Assembly: GCA_024195585.1 (NCBI GenBank)
Contig: SWBL01000065.1
Span: forward strand, 62,001-126,000
Direction: 5' to 3'
Length of the DNA stretch: 64,000 bases
Source: Aureobasidium sp. EXF-3400
Taxonomy: Eukaryota > Ascomycota > Dothideomycetes > Dothideales > Saccotheciaceae
The notes below the pieces were generated by a model, which saw only the letters and a list, made by a program, of their open reading frames with translations, had not been told where the DNA came from and did no database searches. Shown piece after piece: positions 1 to 11,395 of the stretch (position 1 is its first letter; every line of letters starts with the position of its first letter). A program made the translations under genes and the position numbers.

Positions 1-98
1 GCATTTGCAAATCCCCCGAGTGTCGCAACACGGATTACAGAACATACGAAGCGGATTGTCGCAGCGGTCCGTACACCAGAACAAGATGGAGAATCTAA

Positions 99-362
99 GC
101 GCAATCTTCGGCTGAACGGGATCGTGGTATTGGGCTCCTGTTTCGCTCTTCCTCGACCCTCCTGTGGGTCGAGGAAGTCTGGGCAGAAAATGATCAGGAG
201 AAAGGAGATCGAGAATTCTGGACACCCGAAATCTACAGACTACAGGCAGCACTCGCCGAGGACACTGTTTGTACCATCGTCGACTTTGAGCGTGGCTTCA
301 GACGCACACTTGCTGCCGTACGGAGTCCGAAGTCGCCTCAATCGTCTTTCAGAGATCACTGA
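99..362 (+). pseudogene. Decayed coding copy A of an unrecognised family
   Basis: An 88-codon stop-free stretch has protein-like composition (for example EFWTPEIYRLQAALAED) but no plausible start codon and ends at TGA 360-362. A related stretch lies at 857-1024, where QAALDDEDT matches QAALAEDT, and a third trace lies at 800-855. In another frame both copy A and the 661-852 region end in a near-identical glutamate-rich tail before TGA (EPEDV, ESEDV), so the copies have drifted in frame. I do not recognise the family. The copies look like remnants of a tandem array whose left part lies outside the window. Confidence 0.35.
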
Positions 363-856
363 GCCCGAAGATGTTTGATTGTCGCCTGGCTACATACGCG
401 TTTGTGACCCGGCGAGGAGATGGACCAGAGCAGACCAAATCTTTGGGTACTCCTTTATGCACTCACCTTCCAAAAGAGAGCAGCAGGCGACGAACTGCTT
501 TAAAAGCTCATCTACAGACTTGGTGTCTGGGAAGTTATCGTATGCTAGTGACTAACTTTCAAACCTTCAGGACAAGATCTGGATGGAAACTTGCATCCAG
601 GTTTTAAAGTGTTACCTTCCAACTTACTAGAGATGCGTTTTCTCTATTTCCTGGCAAAAGATGTCTAGACTGCGGTCGGTGGGCAGCCGCTGCGTATTTT
701 GGTGCTATCAAGTACTTGCTCGAGATATCCTCTTTCCGACAAATTTCAGAAAGACGATGCAGACTACGACAAATATTCCAAGCCCAGATGGATCGAACGC
801 AATACCGGTGGGTACCAGTGATTCAGAGGTTACTGAGTCTGAAGATGTTTGATTGA

Positions 857-1024
857 GTTCGCCAAAGATTTCAGGCAGCACTCGACGACGAAGACACTGC
901 TACACCCTTTCCGTCGACTTTCGGTCCTGTTTCGGACACCAGCTTTCTGCTAGACCGTCGTATGTTTCGTATCGCCCTACCGAAGATGAAGAGCCTGAGG
1001 AAGTTTGAGGAGAGCATAGGATGA
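857..1024 (+). pseudogene. Decayed coding copy C of the same array
   Basis: A 55-codon stop-free stretch begins after TGA and reads RQRFQAALDDEDT near its start. It aligns with the stretch at 290-362 on the nucleotide level (AGGCAGCACTCG followed by a GACACTG block). It has no start codon and ends at TGA 1022-1024. It is best read as a fragment of the same unrecognised gene as copy A. From 1025 to 1820 I see no further gene. Confidence 0.3.
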
Positions 1025-1821
1025 GTAATCAAGTCAGCATTAAGGTGAAGTAGCACTTTGACAAGAAGTAGTCAGACAGCACAACGAGACCGACACTGCT
1101 CGTTTTCTGGGGAGGTGCTGGATCTGATGAAATTTCAAGGAAGGTGTTCGAGGTGCTAGCATTGCGAAGAGGCAGAGGTGGTGCCTGTCCGTAGTATTCT
1201 GACAGTGCTGAAGATTATTCCATGAATTTGCCTAGATCTTGCAAGTTCGTTTTGGCGAGTGAAGTTTGTTGCTGTGGTATGCACGACTCACGGGAGTTCT
1301 CGCTTGGATTTATCAATTCTCCAAAGTTCACTGAGAATATCCTGATTGTGGAAGTGAACTCTTGCTCCGGAGAGCAATCGCGGTGCACGCGTTGTCCGAA
1401 ACCTTACTACTAAGGCAATAGATGGTACTTCGCTGAACACAGTCGTTTCGGACTGGGTAATTAGCAATATAAACAGCACACTTTTGCGACCCTGCTATTA
1501 CTCACTATCGCCAGCTTCAGTCTTGTGCTGCTACCCATCACCCTACGAGTTTGCCATAGAACAATGATGGAAGTCCTCGCTCTTAGCTTCTTGCAATATT
1601 TCACTCTTGACTTCTTGAAACATTTCACTGAACTGTCGTCTCCTTCACATTCACGAACACATCGCGTTCCCGGGAGCATTGAGCTCAAAAACGTCTCCAG
1701 AAACATCATTCATGGTAAGGAAGATTTGCTGAAGGGGCATCAATTGCGGAAGTGACGTTCGAGAAGAGGTCGGCGATAGCATCTCGGAGTTATAATTATA
1801 TCCGACCTTATACAGCAAGCT

Positions 1822-1829
1822 TATATATA
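1822..1829 (+). promoter_or_regulatory. TATA box of the hydrolase gene
   Basis: TATATATA lies 60 bp before the ATG at 1889, a normal spacing for a core promoter with a short leader. Confidence 0.5.
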
Positions 1830-1888
1830 CCAACTCTTCTCAGCATGACCTTCTTGACTGCATCACAAACTCGAGACAGATAATCATA

Positions 1889-2884
1889 ATGGCTGACTCC
1901 AAGTATGTCGACTTTGACCAGAAGGATTTTGTCTACAAGACTTTCAACAACCACCACATCTCCGCCACGATCCTTATCCCGAAGAACCTCAAACCCGGAA
2001 AACACCCATTACTCGTCCATTTCCACGGTGGCTTCCTGATATGTGGATCCAAACTCTACGAAGAATGGCACGCAACATGGACGATTCAACTGGCAGCTCA
2101 GAAGAACGCTATCCTGGTTACACCAAACTATCGTCTCTTGCCCGAAGCAAACGGCAGAGAAGTGCTTGACGACATCTCGGAATTTTGGTCATGGATAAAG
2201 AATTCTTTGCCAAACGAAGTAGCAAGGATGGCGACCGGAGTAGTGGCGGATACAAACAACGTACTTGTTGCAGGAGAGTCTGCAGGTGGGTATCTGGCTG
2301 TTCAATCAGCACTGCTGCATCCCAATGCGGGCATCAAAGCAGTGATATCACAATACGGCATGCTTGACAACAGAATCGCCCATTTCACGCAGAAAGGGGA
2401 GAAACACATGGCTGGGGCGCCTCAGCAGCCAGAGTCTGAAGTCGATGATTACATCAAGGACATGAAGAAAGGAGCGGTTCGAACGGAAACTCATCCTTGG
2501 GAGCTGTGGTTGTTCATTTGTGCTGTTGTTCAGGCTGGCCGATATCTGGAATTTTTGGGTGATGCGGACGGTGTGCATGCGGTTGATAATCTTGAGACAG
2601 CAAAGAGCGTTCCTGCGTGCTGGATCATTCATGGCAAGGAAGATTCACTGGTAAGTTTGTCAGGAAGGGAAAGAAATCCCCATGTGAGCCAAGTTTGCTA
2701 ATGAGATAATTAGGTGCCCGTTGAAGCCTCGAACAATTTTGTCGACAAGCTCAAGCAAACACATCCCGGGACGCCTTTGAAATACACGATACAACCAGGC
2801 GAGCATGGATTTGACGGCGCGGCAACCATGGATGCAGACTGGGTCAAGGAAGGTTGTGCTTGGCTTGAACAATACTGGCCATGA
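1889..2884 (+). CDS. Alpha/beta hydrolase fold-3 protein (HSL-like esterase)
   Basis: Two exons (1889-2650 and 2714-2884) with a 63-nt phase-0 intron (GTAAGT...TTAG) encode 310 residues. The protein has the oxyanion motif HGGF, the nucleophile elbow GESAGG and a late catalytic histidine in GEHGFDG; an acidic residue sits in the preceding GKEDS segment. Together these mark the alpha/beta hydrolase-3 (hormone-sensitive lipase-like) family, which hydrolyses carboxyl esters. There is no signal peptide, so it is probably cytosolic. The substrate cannot be told; similar enzymes act on xenobiotic or secondary-metabolite esters, but no biosynthetic neighbours are visible. The start is the first ATG after a TATA box and a 60-nt leader. 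Confidence 0.85.
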
Positions 2885-3263
2885 ACACCTATATGGCATA
2901 GACCGAGGTCTGGGGTGACACATTAAAAGAAAGCCTAGATGATGCGAATAGGGCAGCCGTCTGTGCCAGAGTCGAATAAGAAAGATCCATGTTTGGTCTC
3001 TCTCGCTGTCATTTTCTGTCATTCGCACCGATCGCATAGCGACAGAAAATCTCGTGGAAATCTCTGCTGGATTTGCAACGTACTCGTGGCCGCTTACCAG
3101 GTTTGTCAAGTTCGAGTCTCGTCGCTTCATTATGAGATAGATTCGTCGAATTGTGGCTTACTGTAGTCCTCGCCGTATTCGCTCATACGCTTGATTGAGT
3201 GAGTTAGTTGGAGTTGCTAAGAGTCCTCGCGATTGAGTCACACATCTCATCTTTGGAATCACA

Positions 3264-3269
3264 TATAAG
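3264..3269 (+). promoter_or_regulatory. TATA element and duplicated promoter of CFEM-like gene A
   Basis: TATAAG lies about 160 bp before the ATG. The 80 bp around it, including a GATTGAGTGAGTT block and GAGTCAC, resembles the promoter of the paralog on the other strand near 10810-10880, so the duplication carried the promoter along. Confidence 0.4.
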
Positions 3270-3299
3270 CTGATGCCTTTTCTTCCATCTTTCTAAATC

Positions 3300-3425
3300 T
3301 CTAAACCAACAAACATTCGCCAACAATCAAACCTTCGTCAACGATCAAACCTTCGCCAACAACCAAACCTTCGCCCAAAACCTGACAAACATTCGACATC
3401 CCAAAACCTGCTGGACACTCGCCAA
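3300..3425 (+). repeat. Direct repeats in the leader of CFEM-like gene A
   Basis: The transcribed leader holds three to four copies of an approximately 18-nt C/A-rich unit of the form CAAACCTTCGCCAAC, ending at the start codon. The unit is not visible in the leader of the paralog at 10754. Confidence 0.6.
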
Positions 3426-3426
3426 C

Positions 3427-3860
3427 ATGCAGTTCTGGAACTGGTTCTTCCTCGCAACCGCGGTTTTGACCACTGCCAAGCCCACTGAGAAGTTGATCGA
3501 TATCAGTGAACTTCCCGAGTGCATGGTAAGCATACTCGTTATACCATCGCTTTATCCCTAATAATCTAACATCAGATGCAAGCAATCATGTCTGCGTCAA
3601 TTCACCAAACACTTCGACATCGAACGCGCAACAGTAAAGAAAATATGCAAAAAGGGCAGCCACCTGAGCTTCCGCTACCTCATCGTCGAAGAATTCGAGC
3701 CATGTCTGCCATACTCATGTGGAATTCAGCCATCTGTTTATAAAGACATGAAAGGTAAGACGAGATACAGTCGAAAAGTCATACTACAGTTGTATTAACG
3801 CTCTGCTTTACAGTTTTCTATGATTGGCAGATGAATATTTGTGCAGACTATCGTCACTAG
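3427..3860 (+). CDS. Small secreted six-cysteine CFEM-like protein A
   Basis: Three exons (3427-3525, 3583-3754, 3814-3860) encode 105 residues. A hydrophobic N-terminus (about 1-17, then AKP) is a signal peptide. The mature part has six cysteines (32, 36, 55, 74, 79, 100) in the pattern C-x3-C-x18-C-x18-C-x4-C-x20-C. The C-x3-C start after LPE and the late C-x4-C pair resemble a CFEM domain, a fungal extracellular fold often involved in haem binding or host interaction, but two of the usual eight cysteines are missing. The exon-2 start was chosen because the AG at 3581-3582 keeps the frame and aligns with the paralog at 10298-10754, whose second exon is also exactly 172 nt. CFEM membership is an inference; a lineage-specific effector-like family is the alternative. 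Confidence 0.7.
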
Positions 3861-5018
3861 CTGCTTGGTTCGGGGCAGGTTGACGATAACACGTAACTCT
3901 GATATCAACTATCTGGTGGGAACTATGGAATGCAAGAGGGCTGGATGGAGTTTTGGGGATGTACTCACTACATGCTTTGCACTAGTTTTGGGTCTCGAGA
4001 ACACGAGAACTTGTTCCCAGCACATAGCCTGTATTGCAGTACCTGTACGGTTTGCTATATCGATCTAGTTCAATCCTCCATTCTGTTACTTCTAGCATGT
4101 TGTCAAGTCCGTGATTCCAGCGATATAGCAAGTGTTTGTGATCCTCGAGAACACCGGTCTTTGTCTCGCATGGCCTCCGTAAGTTGCAACGCCGCTCACT
4201 GGAACGCGGTGAATGATGTTCAGTCGGTGGGTCCGCATAGTATTCCAGAGACATGCAGCCTAGTAAGGCTGCAGCGAAAGCCACCCTCGAGTCTTGGTTT
4301 TATTTGAGAAGCTGTCCTGTGGCGTGCAGCAGTATGGGAGAGATCCGCTCTTCGTCTCCGAAAGTCAGGCAGGTCAAAGCATCGTGTTTTCGACACCGGA
4401 TAATGTCGATCAGCGGTAGTAAACAGTATAGATACCGGCACTGGTATGTCAGAATAAGCATCGTGGCTAGAAGCTTAAACCTAGGGCTCATTAGGGCACA
4501 GGACGAACGATGAGGCGCAAGATCTTAGCGGCATGAAGACATGGTCTACAGATTTCTTCTCTCGAATGTAAGCCATGGAAAGGTTTCGAGCCGTGATGTT
4601 CAATGAGACAGTAGACATACGCCTCAAGTGAAATATCTGACTTGATGTCACTGGGACTCTGACCGACCGAGTTCCTCATCATGAGAGGCGTCAGGATGCA
4701 TGCTTGCGCAAAAGGTTCGACGTGAAGTACGTGTGCGGTTTCTGAAGCAGCCACTATGGCAGCACGGCTATGCTCGTTCGGAGCCGATCAAAATGAAGTG
4801 TTTTGAGATAGGAAAGCTCTTCAATACACGGTCACGGGTGCAGATCTGACTGCAAGGCTTCTGCAGTCATGGCTTGACGTGACACGAGAAGCGTCTGTAA
4901 TCCTTCGGTGTGATAGACGATTTATGAGGTCACTGCATGTCAGCACGAGATTGACACCGAAATAGTGCCAGGAAAATAGAGAACAATGGCGAAGAGATGG
5001 AGTAACATAAACCACAGT
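3861..5018 (+). other. Gene-free stretch before the xylanase-regulator leader
   Basis: No convincing gene, RNA or mobile element is seen. Short open frames here lack codon bias, splice logic or known motifs. The stretch is probably the distal promoter of the regulator that starts at 5903. Confidence 0.4.
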
Positions 5019-5065
5019 GCCGGGGGTGACCGGGGTGAAGGTGGGGTGTTCTGGGGGCTCGGTCT
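5019..5065 (+). promoter_or_regulatory. Cluster of four CreA-type sites upstream of the XlnR-like gene
   Basis: Four matches to the CreA consensus SYGGRG occur in 37 bp: CCGGGG at 5020 and 5030, GTGGGG at 5041 and CTGGGG at 5051, all on one strand. CreA is the carbon catabolite repressor known to act on xlnR-type genes in other ascomycetes. The cluster lies about 850 bp before the ATG. A single XlnR-like core GGCTAA also occurs at 5412-5417. Confidence 0.5.
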
Positions 5066-5902
5066 CGATCCACAGCAAATGTAGTGACCGTGCGAAACGG
5101 GCTTGAATCAGAGTAATTGGAATAGGCCCGAGACAGAATTGTTTGGGAGAGGTTCAATTTAAATGCACGTGGATGCAGTTCGCCGTAAGTCGAACAAGCT
5201 TCGATGGATAAAAGGCAGGCTATAGACGCGTCAGATGCGAGTGTCGTAGCCCTGAGAGCTGAGGCGTGAAAAAGTAGAAGGGATCATCGACAAGGTAGGC
5301 AAATGAAGTGCAAAAATGCTCTCGGCACAGGACACCGGGGTGGCTGTCATCACGTGTGGAGACCAAGCCGACATCACGCCCTCCTGAGCGGGTCACAGGA
5401 CAAGCTAACGTGGCTAAGACAAACGCCACCTGCATGCTCGCTACTCGCTACAGAGCGTACCTCGGACTCGACAGGTGGAGAGGACTGCAAATAATGAACA
5501 TGGTTCAACTGGCAACAACAGTTCAAAGGAGAGCAACGGTGTGTGCAGAGTTGGAACAAAGTATATCTGCGGGTAATTGAAATTGTTCAGGGACAGCGGG
5601 AAGCTTGCCGGACGTCACAGATTCAAGGTTCGGGCAGCGCAGCGGAAATGGGAGTTGCATGCATGGGTAAAAGGCCGAGGTGTGTGGACTCTGTGGAGAA
5701 AAGAAGTTTGGAACTTGGCGACTTCCCGGGGATGCATGAATCCCGCAAACGATCCCGACCCCAAGTTGTGCCCGCACTTTCCGAGTTCGAGAGCCTTTCG
5801 AAACGCTCCTTCCTACTTCAATTTGCCCCTCGTCTTGTATGAGAGAAACTCGACAAAACTCGACCTGACGCCGGAGGACGCGACCATCCAGGACTCACCG
5901 AA

Positions 5903-8900
5903 ATGCTGTCAGCCGGCGGCATGCATTACCCTCAAGGCTTCGGCCGCATGTCGAGTGCTAACATGGTGACACACCACGACCACAACCAAGCTCCCATGTC
6001 TGGATTGGACGCTCTGGCCCAGGGATCACAGTACGCGCTGCAGCAGCTCCACGACTCGCACCTGAACCCAGCTCCCCAGGAGCACGATGCATTTAGCCAG
6101 AACCAGAGTGCACAAGACCAGAGCGCGGGCAACAAGGGCAGCAGCAACGGAGCGCCGGTGCGACGAAGAATCAGCCGGGCGTGCGACCAATGCAACCAGC
6201 TAAGAACAAAGTGTGATGGCAAGACTCCTTGCGCGCATTGCGTGGGTATGTTGACAAGGCCGACTCGACCATGCCCAGCCGAGACGCCAGCCCGGACTAA
6301 CGCGTCATGATATACAGAATTTGGACTTACGTGCGAATACAATCGCGAGCGCAAGAAGCGAGGCAAGGCTTCGCGCAAGGACATTGCCGCCCAGTCTCAG
6401 AACCCTGGAGCGACTTCAGACAATGGCGGCAACGATAGTCCCAAGTCGAGCAACGAGAACTCCGCTCCCCCGGAAAACGCCACCGAAATAGCCCAGAACT
6501 CGCTCAAGCGACGAAGGTCCAGCAACCACCACATCCCTCCACCACCTCCCAGACGCGCCTCGATAGCTGTGCCAAACCCTCAGACCCTGGCCGCACCTCT
6601 ACCTCCTCCTCCTCAACCCGCTCAAGCACAACAACCGCAGCCTCAGCCACAACCGCAGCCCCAGCACCACTTACCTCCACTGAACCTAAGCAAAGATGCT
6701 GTCACCGGTGCTCCAAACGATCGCTATTCCAACGTACGTGCTTCCGTCGATGGCCAAAACCAGCCCGGCATTCTGCCTGCTCCTCGCCCAAACCACACAA
6801 CTATGCCCGACCGGACCCCTGTCGGCGTCACTAATTACACGGCTCCAATGGACGACTACCACCGGAGTGTACTGCAACAACCTCCATCTGCCGTAGCTCA
6901 TCACCCCATGATGCCTGCCGGTGCCGCTCCTCTCTCTGCTCCCCTTACCTATCCAAGCGGCATGACTTTCAATCCCGAGAGTCCCTATGCTGTACCAAGC
7001 CCGCAGAGTCAGAACAACAACTTCAACACAAACTTCCGTATGGGCGAGTCGCCTATCTCCGCTCATGGCTTGATGGGTACCTCACCACACGCTGGTTCCC
7101 CTGGATGGCTACAGCTACCCTCTCCTTCTGCCGCTCTATATACCAACTTTCAACAACCGAATAACCAGACCTTGCGCTACCCGGTGCTGAAACCCATTCT
7201 TTCCAGAATCTCGGCCATCATACCCATCAGTCTTGCTTGCGACCTCTTGGAGATTTACTTCTCTAGCTCATACAGCAAGTTCATTCAACCTGCCTCCCCT
7301 TACGTCCTGGGCATCATCTTCCGCAAACACTCTTTCTTGCGTCAGAACAACCCTAGAACATGTAGTCCTGCTCTACTCGCGAGTATGCTCTGGGTTGGCG
7401 CTCAAACCAGCGAATCTGCTTTCTTGACTTCTCCTCCGTCAGCAAGGGGCAAAGTCTGCCAGAAACTTCTGGAGCTCACCGTCAGCCTTTTGCGACCGCT
7501 CATTCACACACCAACTGAGGGATCTACTCAAGCAGCTAACCCCGTAGTGAATGGTGTCGCACTGGGAGGCTTCGGTGTGGCATTGCACACTGCTAGGCAT
7601 GACAGCGAAGGCGGTTCTACTGGCGCTGCGGGAGCGTTGGATGATGTTGCGACATATATCAACCTTGCTACCGTAGTTTCAGCTAGCGAGTACAAAGCTG
7701 CTAGTTTGCGCTGGTGGAACGCAGCTTGGTCTCTGGCCCGGGAGCTCAAACTAGGCAGAGAACTCCCACCAAATCCGGACCCTTCACTGCAGCAGGACGA
7801 GAACGCAATCGCCGAGGGAAATGCAGAAAACGACATGGGTATGAATGGCCAACAAGGCTTCAACGCGCGAAGATTTAGTGGCATGCCAGCATCAATGTCG
7901 CAACCCGGCTCTGTGACCGAGGAAGAAAGAGAAGAGAGAAGGAGAGCCTGGTGGCTTCTATACATTGTCGACAGGCATCTCGCGCTTTGTTACAACAGAC
8001 CGCTTTTCCTCCTGGATGCTGAGTGCGAAGGCTTGCTGCAGCCCGAAGACGAGTCCTTCTATCAGGCCGGCGAGTACTACACCACCGAGAATATGCCCGA
8101 GACTTACTACCGACGAAGAGGTCCGCCGCTGGAATGCACTGGACACAGTATCTTCGGTTACTTCCTGCCGTTGATGACCATTTTGGGAGAAATCGTGGAC
8201 TTGAATCATACGCGCAATCATCCACGATTTGGTATGCGATTCAGGAACGGCACAGACCTGGACGATATGGCACACGAAATTAGTCTCCAGCTAGATTCAT
8301 ATGGACGCAGCTTGGAAGCGTTCGAAGCACGATTCATTCCGACTGATGGCACCAACCCTGATGGCACGCACGTCGACAACGCTAGCCCATCGAATCAGTC
8401 CACGAGTAGCAACCGCATCACAGAGACTATTCTTCTCACCAAGACGATTGTGGCTTATGGAACACATCTGATGCACACGTTACATATTCTGCTCAACGGC
8501 AAATGGGATCCGATTTCTCTTCTCGATGACAACGATCTATGGATATCCTCGCAATCCTTCGTTTCGGCTACAGGGCATGCTGTCTCGGCCGCCGATGCCA
8601 TTAGTGGTATCCTGGACTACGACCCTGATCTTAGCTTCATGCCTTTCTTCTTCGGCATATATCTTCTTCAGGGCAGTTTCCTGTTGCTGTTGATTGCCGA
8701 CAAGCTGCAAGGAGAGGCTAGCGCGAGTGTGGTCAAAGCGTGCGAGCAGATCGTTCGGGCGCATGAAGTCTGTGTCGTAACTTTGAACACAGAGTATCAG
8801 GTTCGTTTACTCATCATCAATGCTTCTGAACTCCAACTGATATTTTACAGAGAAATTTCCGAAAGGTCATGCGCAGCGCTTTAAGTCAGGTCCGTGGACG

Positions 8901-8994
8901 CAGTCTCGAAGACTTTGGTGAGCAACAGCAACGCCGCAGGGAGGTGCTTGCGTTATACAGATGGACAGGAGATGGTTCCGGGTTGGCGTTGTAG
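5903..8994 (+). CDS. xlnR: Xylanolytic transcriptional activator XlnR/Xyr1
   Basis: Three exons (5903-6245, 6318-8800, 8851-8994) encode 989 residues. The Zn2Cys6 cluster (Cys 94, 97, 104, 110, 113, 120) has the signature [20 protein letters not shown] and is followed by [17 protein letters not shown], as in Aspergillus XlnR, Trichoderma Xyr1 and Neurospora XLR-1. An N-terminal [14 protein letters not shown] block and a C-terminal end reading [15 protein letters not shown] are further orthology marks. The middle holds the fungal-specific TF domain. The factor activates xylanase and often cellulase genes by binding GGCTAA-like sites in the nucleus. It is longer than the 875-945 residues common in Aspergillus because of proline/glutamine-rich insertions around 230-270. 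CreA-type sites in the long leader suggest carbon repression. Confidence 0.95.
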
Positions 8995-9236
8995 ACCAAC
9001 GGCGGTCTTCGAGGTCTAACTCAAAAGTGATTCTAAGCAACAACAACGAAGTTATGTGGTATATGGGACTGGCTGTGTGTACGAAGGCCATTGTTTTCTT
9101 GTTCTTCGTTTCTCTGCTCTCTTCTTTCCAGATACCCTATTCTGTTTCTAGCATTCGCGGTACACAGAACATTATGTAAGCGATGATATACCTTGCAGAT
9201 ATCTGTGCTTATGGCTTTGATGGTAGTCTCTATATC

Positions 9237-9855
9237 TCACTCTGCAACAGCGGCAGCCTCTCTTTCTTCAGCCTCGTAGTGATCAACAGTAGCCTGTTCC
9301 TCGCCCTCAGCCTGCTGAATGACCTCCTCTTGTTCGGTTCCAGCTTGCTCAGCAGTCTCTACTTGCTCGATCTCGGAGTGTTCAGCAGCATACTCCTCTA
9401 GAGCTTCTGTAATTTCGACATCGCGATCTTGAGCATCAATTTCGGTCCATGCCAGCTGGTGGTCAATCCAGTCGTCGGGTCTGCTCCTCCTCATCTCTTC
9501 GGCGAGTTCATCAAGACTGGTACGAGTCTCTTGTAGAAGTCGGTCAACACGAGCGCTATCTCCGGGACGCCAATAGGCACGCCAATTCTTCCAGTAGTTC
9601 TCGGCTCTAAAGCGCATCAACTATAATTGTATTAGCCCTTTCGATGTTGTGAAGCGTAAAGGAGGCTGTGGAAACCTGGCTTACCTTCGCTTCATACCAG
9701 TCATCGAGGGCATAGGCCATAAGTGTATGGCAGCGAATATTCGCATATGGAGGGAGGAGGCTGCGCATGATGTTGGTCAACAGTGCGATGCACTCGCTAT
9801 CATTCCCTTCGTTGTAAAATCTGACGGCTTGATTCAATGATTCGAACCAGGCCAT
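9237..9855 (-). CDS. Conserved fungal protein with TPR-like N-terminus
   Basis: Two exons (9855-9685, 9620-9237; 64-nt phase-0 intron) encode 184 residues. The N-terminal 60 residues (SLNQAVRFYNEGNDSECI, then a helix ending DDWYEAK) look like a helical TPR-type repeat common in small fungal proteins. The middle is charged and helical, and the last 50 residues are rich in glutamate and glutamine. I do not recognise a function. It is convergent with the XlnR-like gene, 242 bp away. Confidence 0.7.
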
Positions 9856-10297
9856 TGTGTTTTGTTATCGTTGCCGGGGCGAGTGAGAAGCTGTGAGGTT
9901 GTGGGCGCGATTGAAAACCTGCAAGGTTGTGGTATTCGTGTTGATGTCCTCACGATGGTTGTATCAGGGCTGTTGTTTCACATGCTTTTGTACAACACAA
10001 AGCTGGTAAACGCGGTCGTCGACCAGCAACACGCCAATTCTCGTCTGCTGTTTCCTTCACTCTCATACACGCGTGTTCCCTGGACGGCATTCCGCGACTT
10101 CCAGTTTCACTTCTTCTTGATCTCTCACTGTTCCCTCACACATACCACTGCTCGCCTACCTCTGGTCAGTTGCCCTTATGCTACCGATGCTTTCCGATAG
10201 AGCATTGCGATTGTCGTAAGCTGATCAAGTACTTACGTATGTCTTTGTCTCCTGAGTATGCTGTTTAGAGTAACATTGTTACATAGTATGGACTGGA
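9856..10297. other. Intergenic stretch with no supported feature
   Basis: About 440 bp between two minus-strand genes. It holds the promoter of the TPR-like gene. An open frame at 9862-10200 on the plus strand lacks protein-like features. Confidence 0.4.
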
Positions 10298-10754
10298 TTA
10301 GTCGTCGTCATCATGCTGCGAGAGGCGATGTCCGCAAAGGTCATGATACCAAGCATCGAGAGCTGCGAAGCAGAGCGTTATTATAATTATGAACCCGAGT
10401 GTCAACCAATATCTTACCCTCTGAATTCTCTTCTTTCGTTTCTTCGCATTGGTTACGCAGACATGGTGTAAGGTCCTTTGCGAGGAAGTCCCAGAATTTG
10501 ACAATCTTGTAGCTGGTCTCCTTGCACACACGTTTCCTGGGTACTTGTTCAATATCGAAGTGTTCGTTGTTCTGACGCATACATTCTTGCTTTTTCGCAT
10601 GACTGATGTTAGCTTATCAATAACAGTGCAACTTTACAATGAGTATGCTTACCATGCACTCGGGCAGTGTACTGATATCAATAGTGTAAAGCTTGGAGGG
10701 CTTAGCGGTAGTTAGGACCGCGGTCGCGAGGAAGAACCAGTTCCAGAACTGCAT
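10298..10754 (-). CDS. Small secreted six-cysteine CFEM-like protein B
   Basis: Three exons (10754-10653, 10589-10418, 10362-10298) encode 112 residues. The first 19 residues are nearly identical to protein A (start MQFWNWFFLATAVLTTAKP), and both introns sit at the same places and phases. Cysteines 33, 37, 56, 77, 82 and 101 keep the A pattern, with the shared motif HFDIE between the second and third. The protein ends in an acidic DDDD tail that A lacks. The exon-2 acceptor at 10590-10591 was chosen because it gives QECMRQ aligned with QSCLRQ of A. It is probably secreted. The pair is inverted about 6.4 kb apart, flanking the XlnR-like and TPR-like genes. Confidence 0.72.
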
Positions 10755-11395
10755 GTTTGGCAGGTGTCATAGTTTAGGAAGCTGAAGAGATGTTCGTAGA
10801 CACAAGTTTATATATGCGTGACTCCATTACTGTGACTCTCAGCAAACTCAATCAACTCGCTCAATCAACCGCACGATACCGCATGAGTAATCGTGCATCC
10901 AAGTGCCAGCGGATCTAGCACTTCACCTATCGATGGTTTCGTCTTTCGTCGATGGATGTCGAGAAAGTTGTTCGCTGAAATGATCCAATACTTGAGTGGT
11001 TTCCACAGGATGTGTTTTTGTTCAATACGCCTTCGCTTCCGATGAAGAAATTTGTAGATCACGGAGACTGGAATGACAAAACTCGATGTTTGGGTAGATG
11101 AAGAGACAAGTCGCACTGGCTAGTGACCTATCGTTAGCAGCACCGACATCGAAGGCGGAAGTCGCGACCTGCGTCACTGCTGTTGACGTGATCTTCCGAC
11201 TGGTCGGAGAGACGGATGAGATTCTAGGCAACTACGATGGTAGGAACGGTGACAAAGACGTGTGCAGTGACTTTGAAGCTCAAACAATTACTCTTTTTGG
11301 ACATGAATTACATTTTCATCGTACATGACTAGCGTCTCATTCAACGGCCACGAATAGATTTCAGAAAAGTGAAGCATAACTATCATACAAAGCAT
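10755..11395. other. Intergenic stretch with promoter of CFEM-like gene B
   Basis: On the minus strand a TATATAA element at about 10808-10814 precedes gene B, and the 80 bp upstream of it match the promoter of gene A. The remainder, up to the end of the sedolisin gene, has no supported feature. Confidence 0.4.

Noticed and set aside
3037..3126. tRNA-like segment (GTTCGAGTC box, AGCGAC/GTCGCT ends)
   Set aside because: The T-stem pairs poorly, no A-box or D-arm of the right form is present and no anticodon arm can be folded.
9862..10200. 112-codon plus-strand open frame
   Set aside because: No motif, overlaps the promoter of the TPR-like gene, and the composition is not protein-like.
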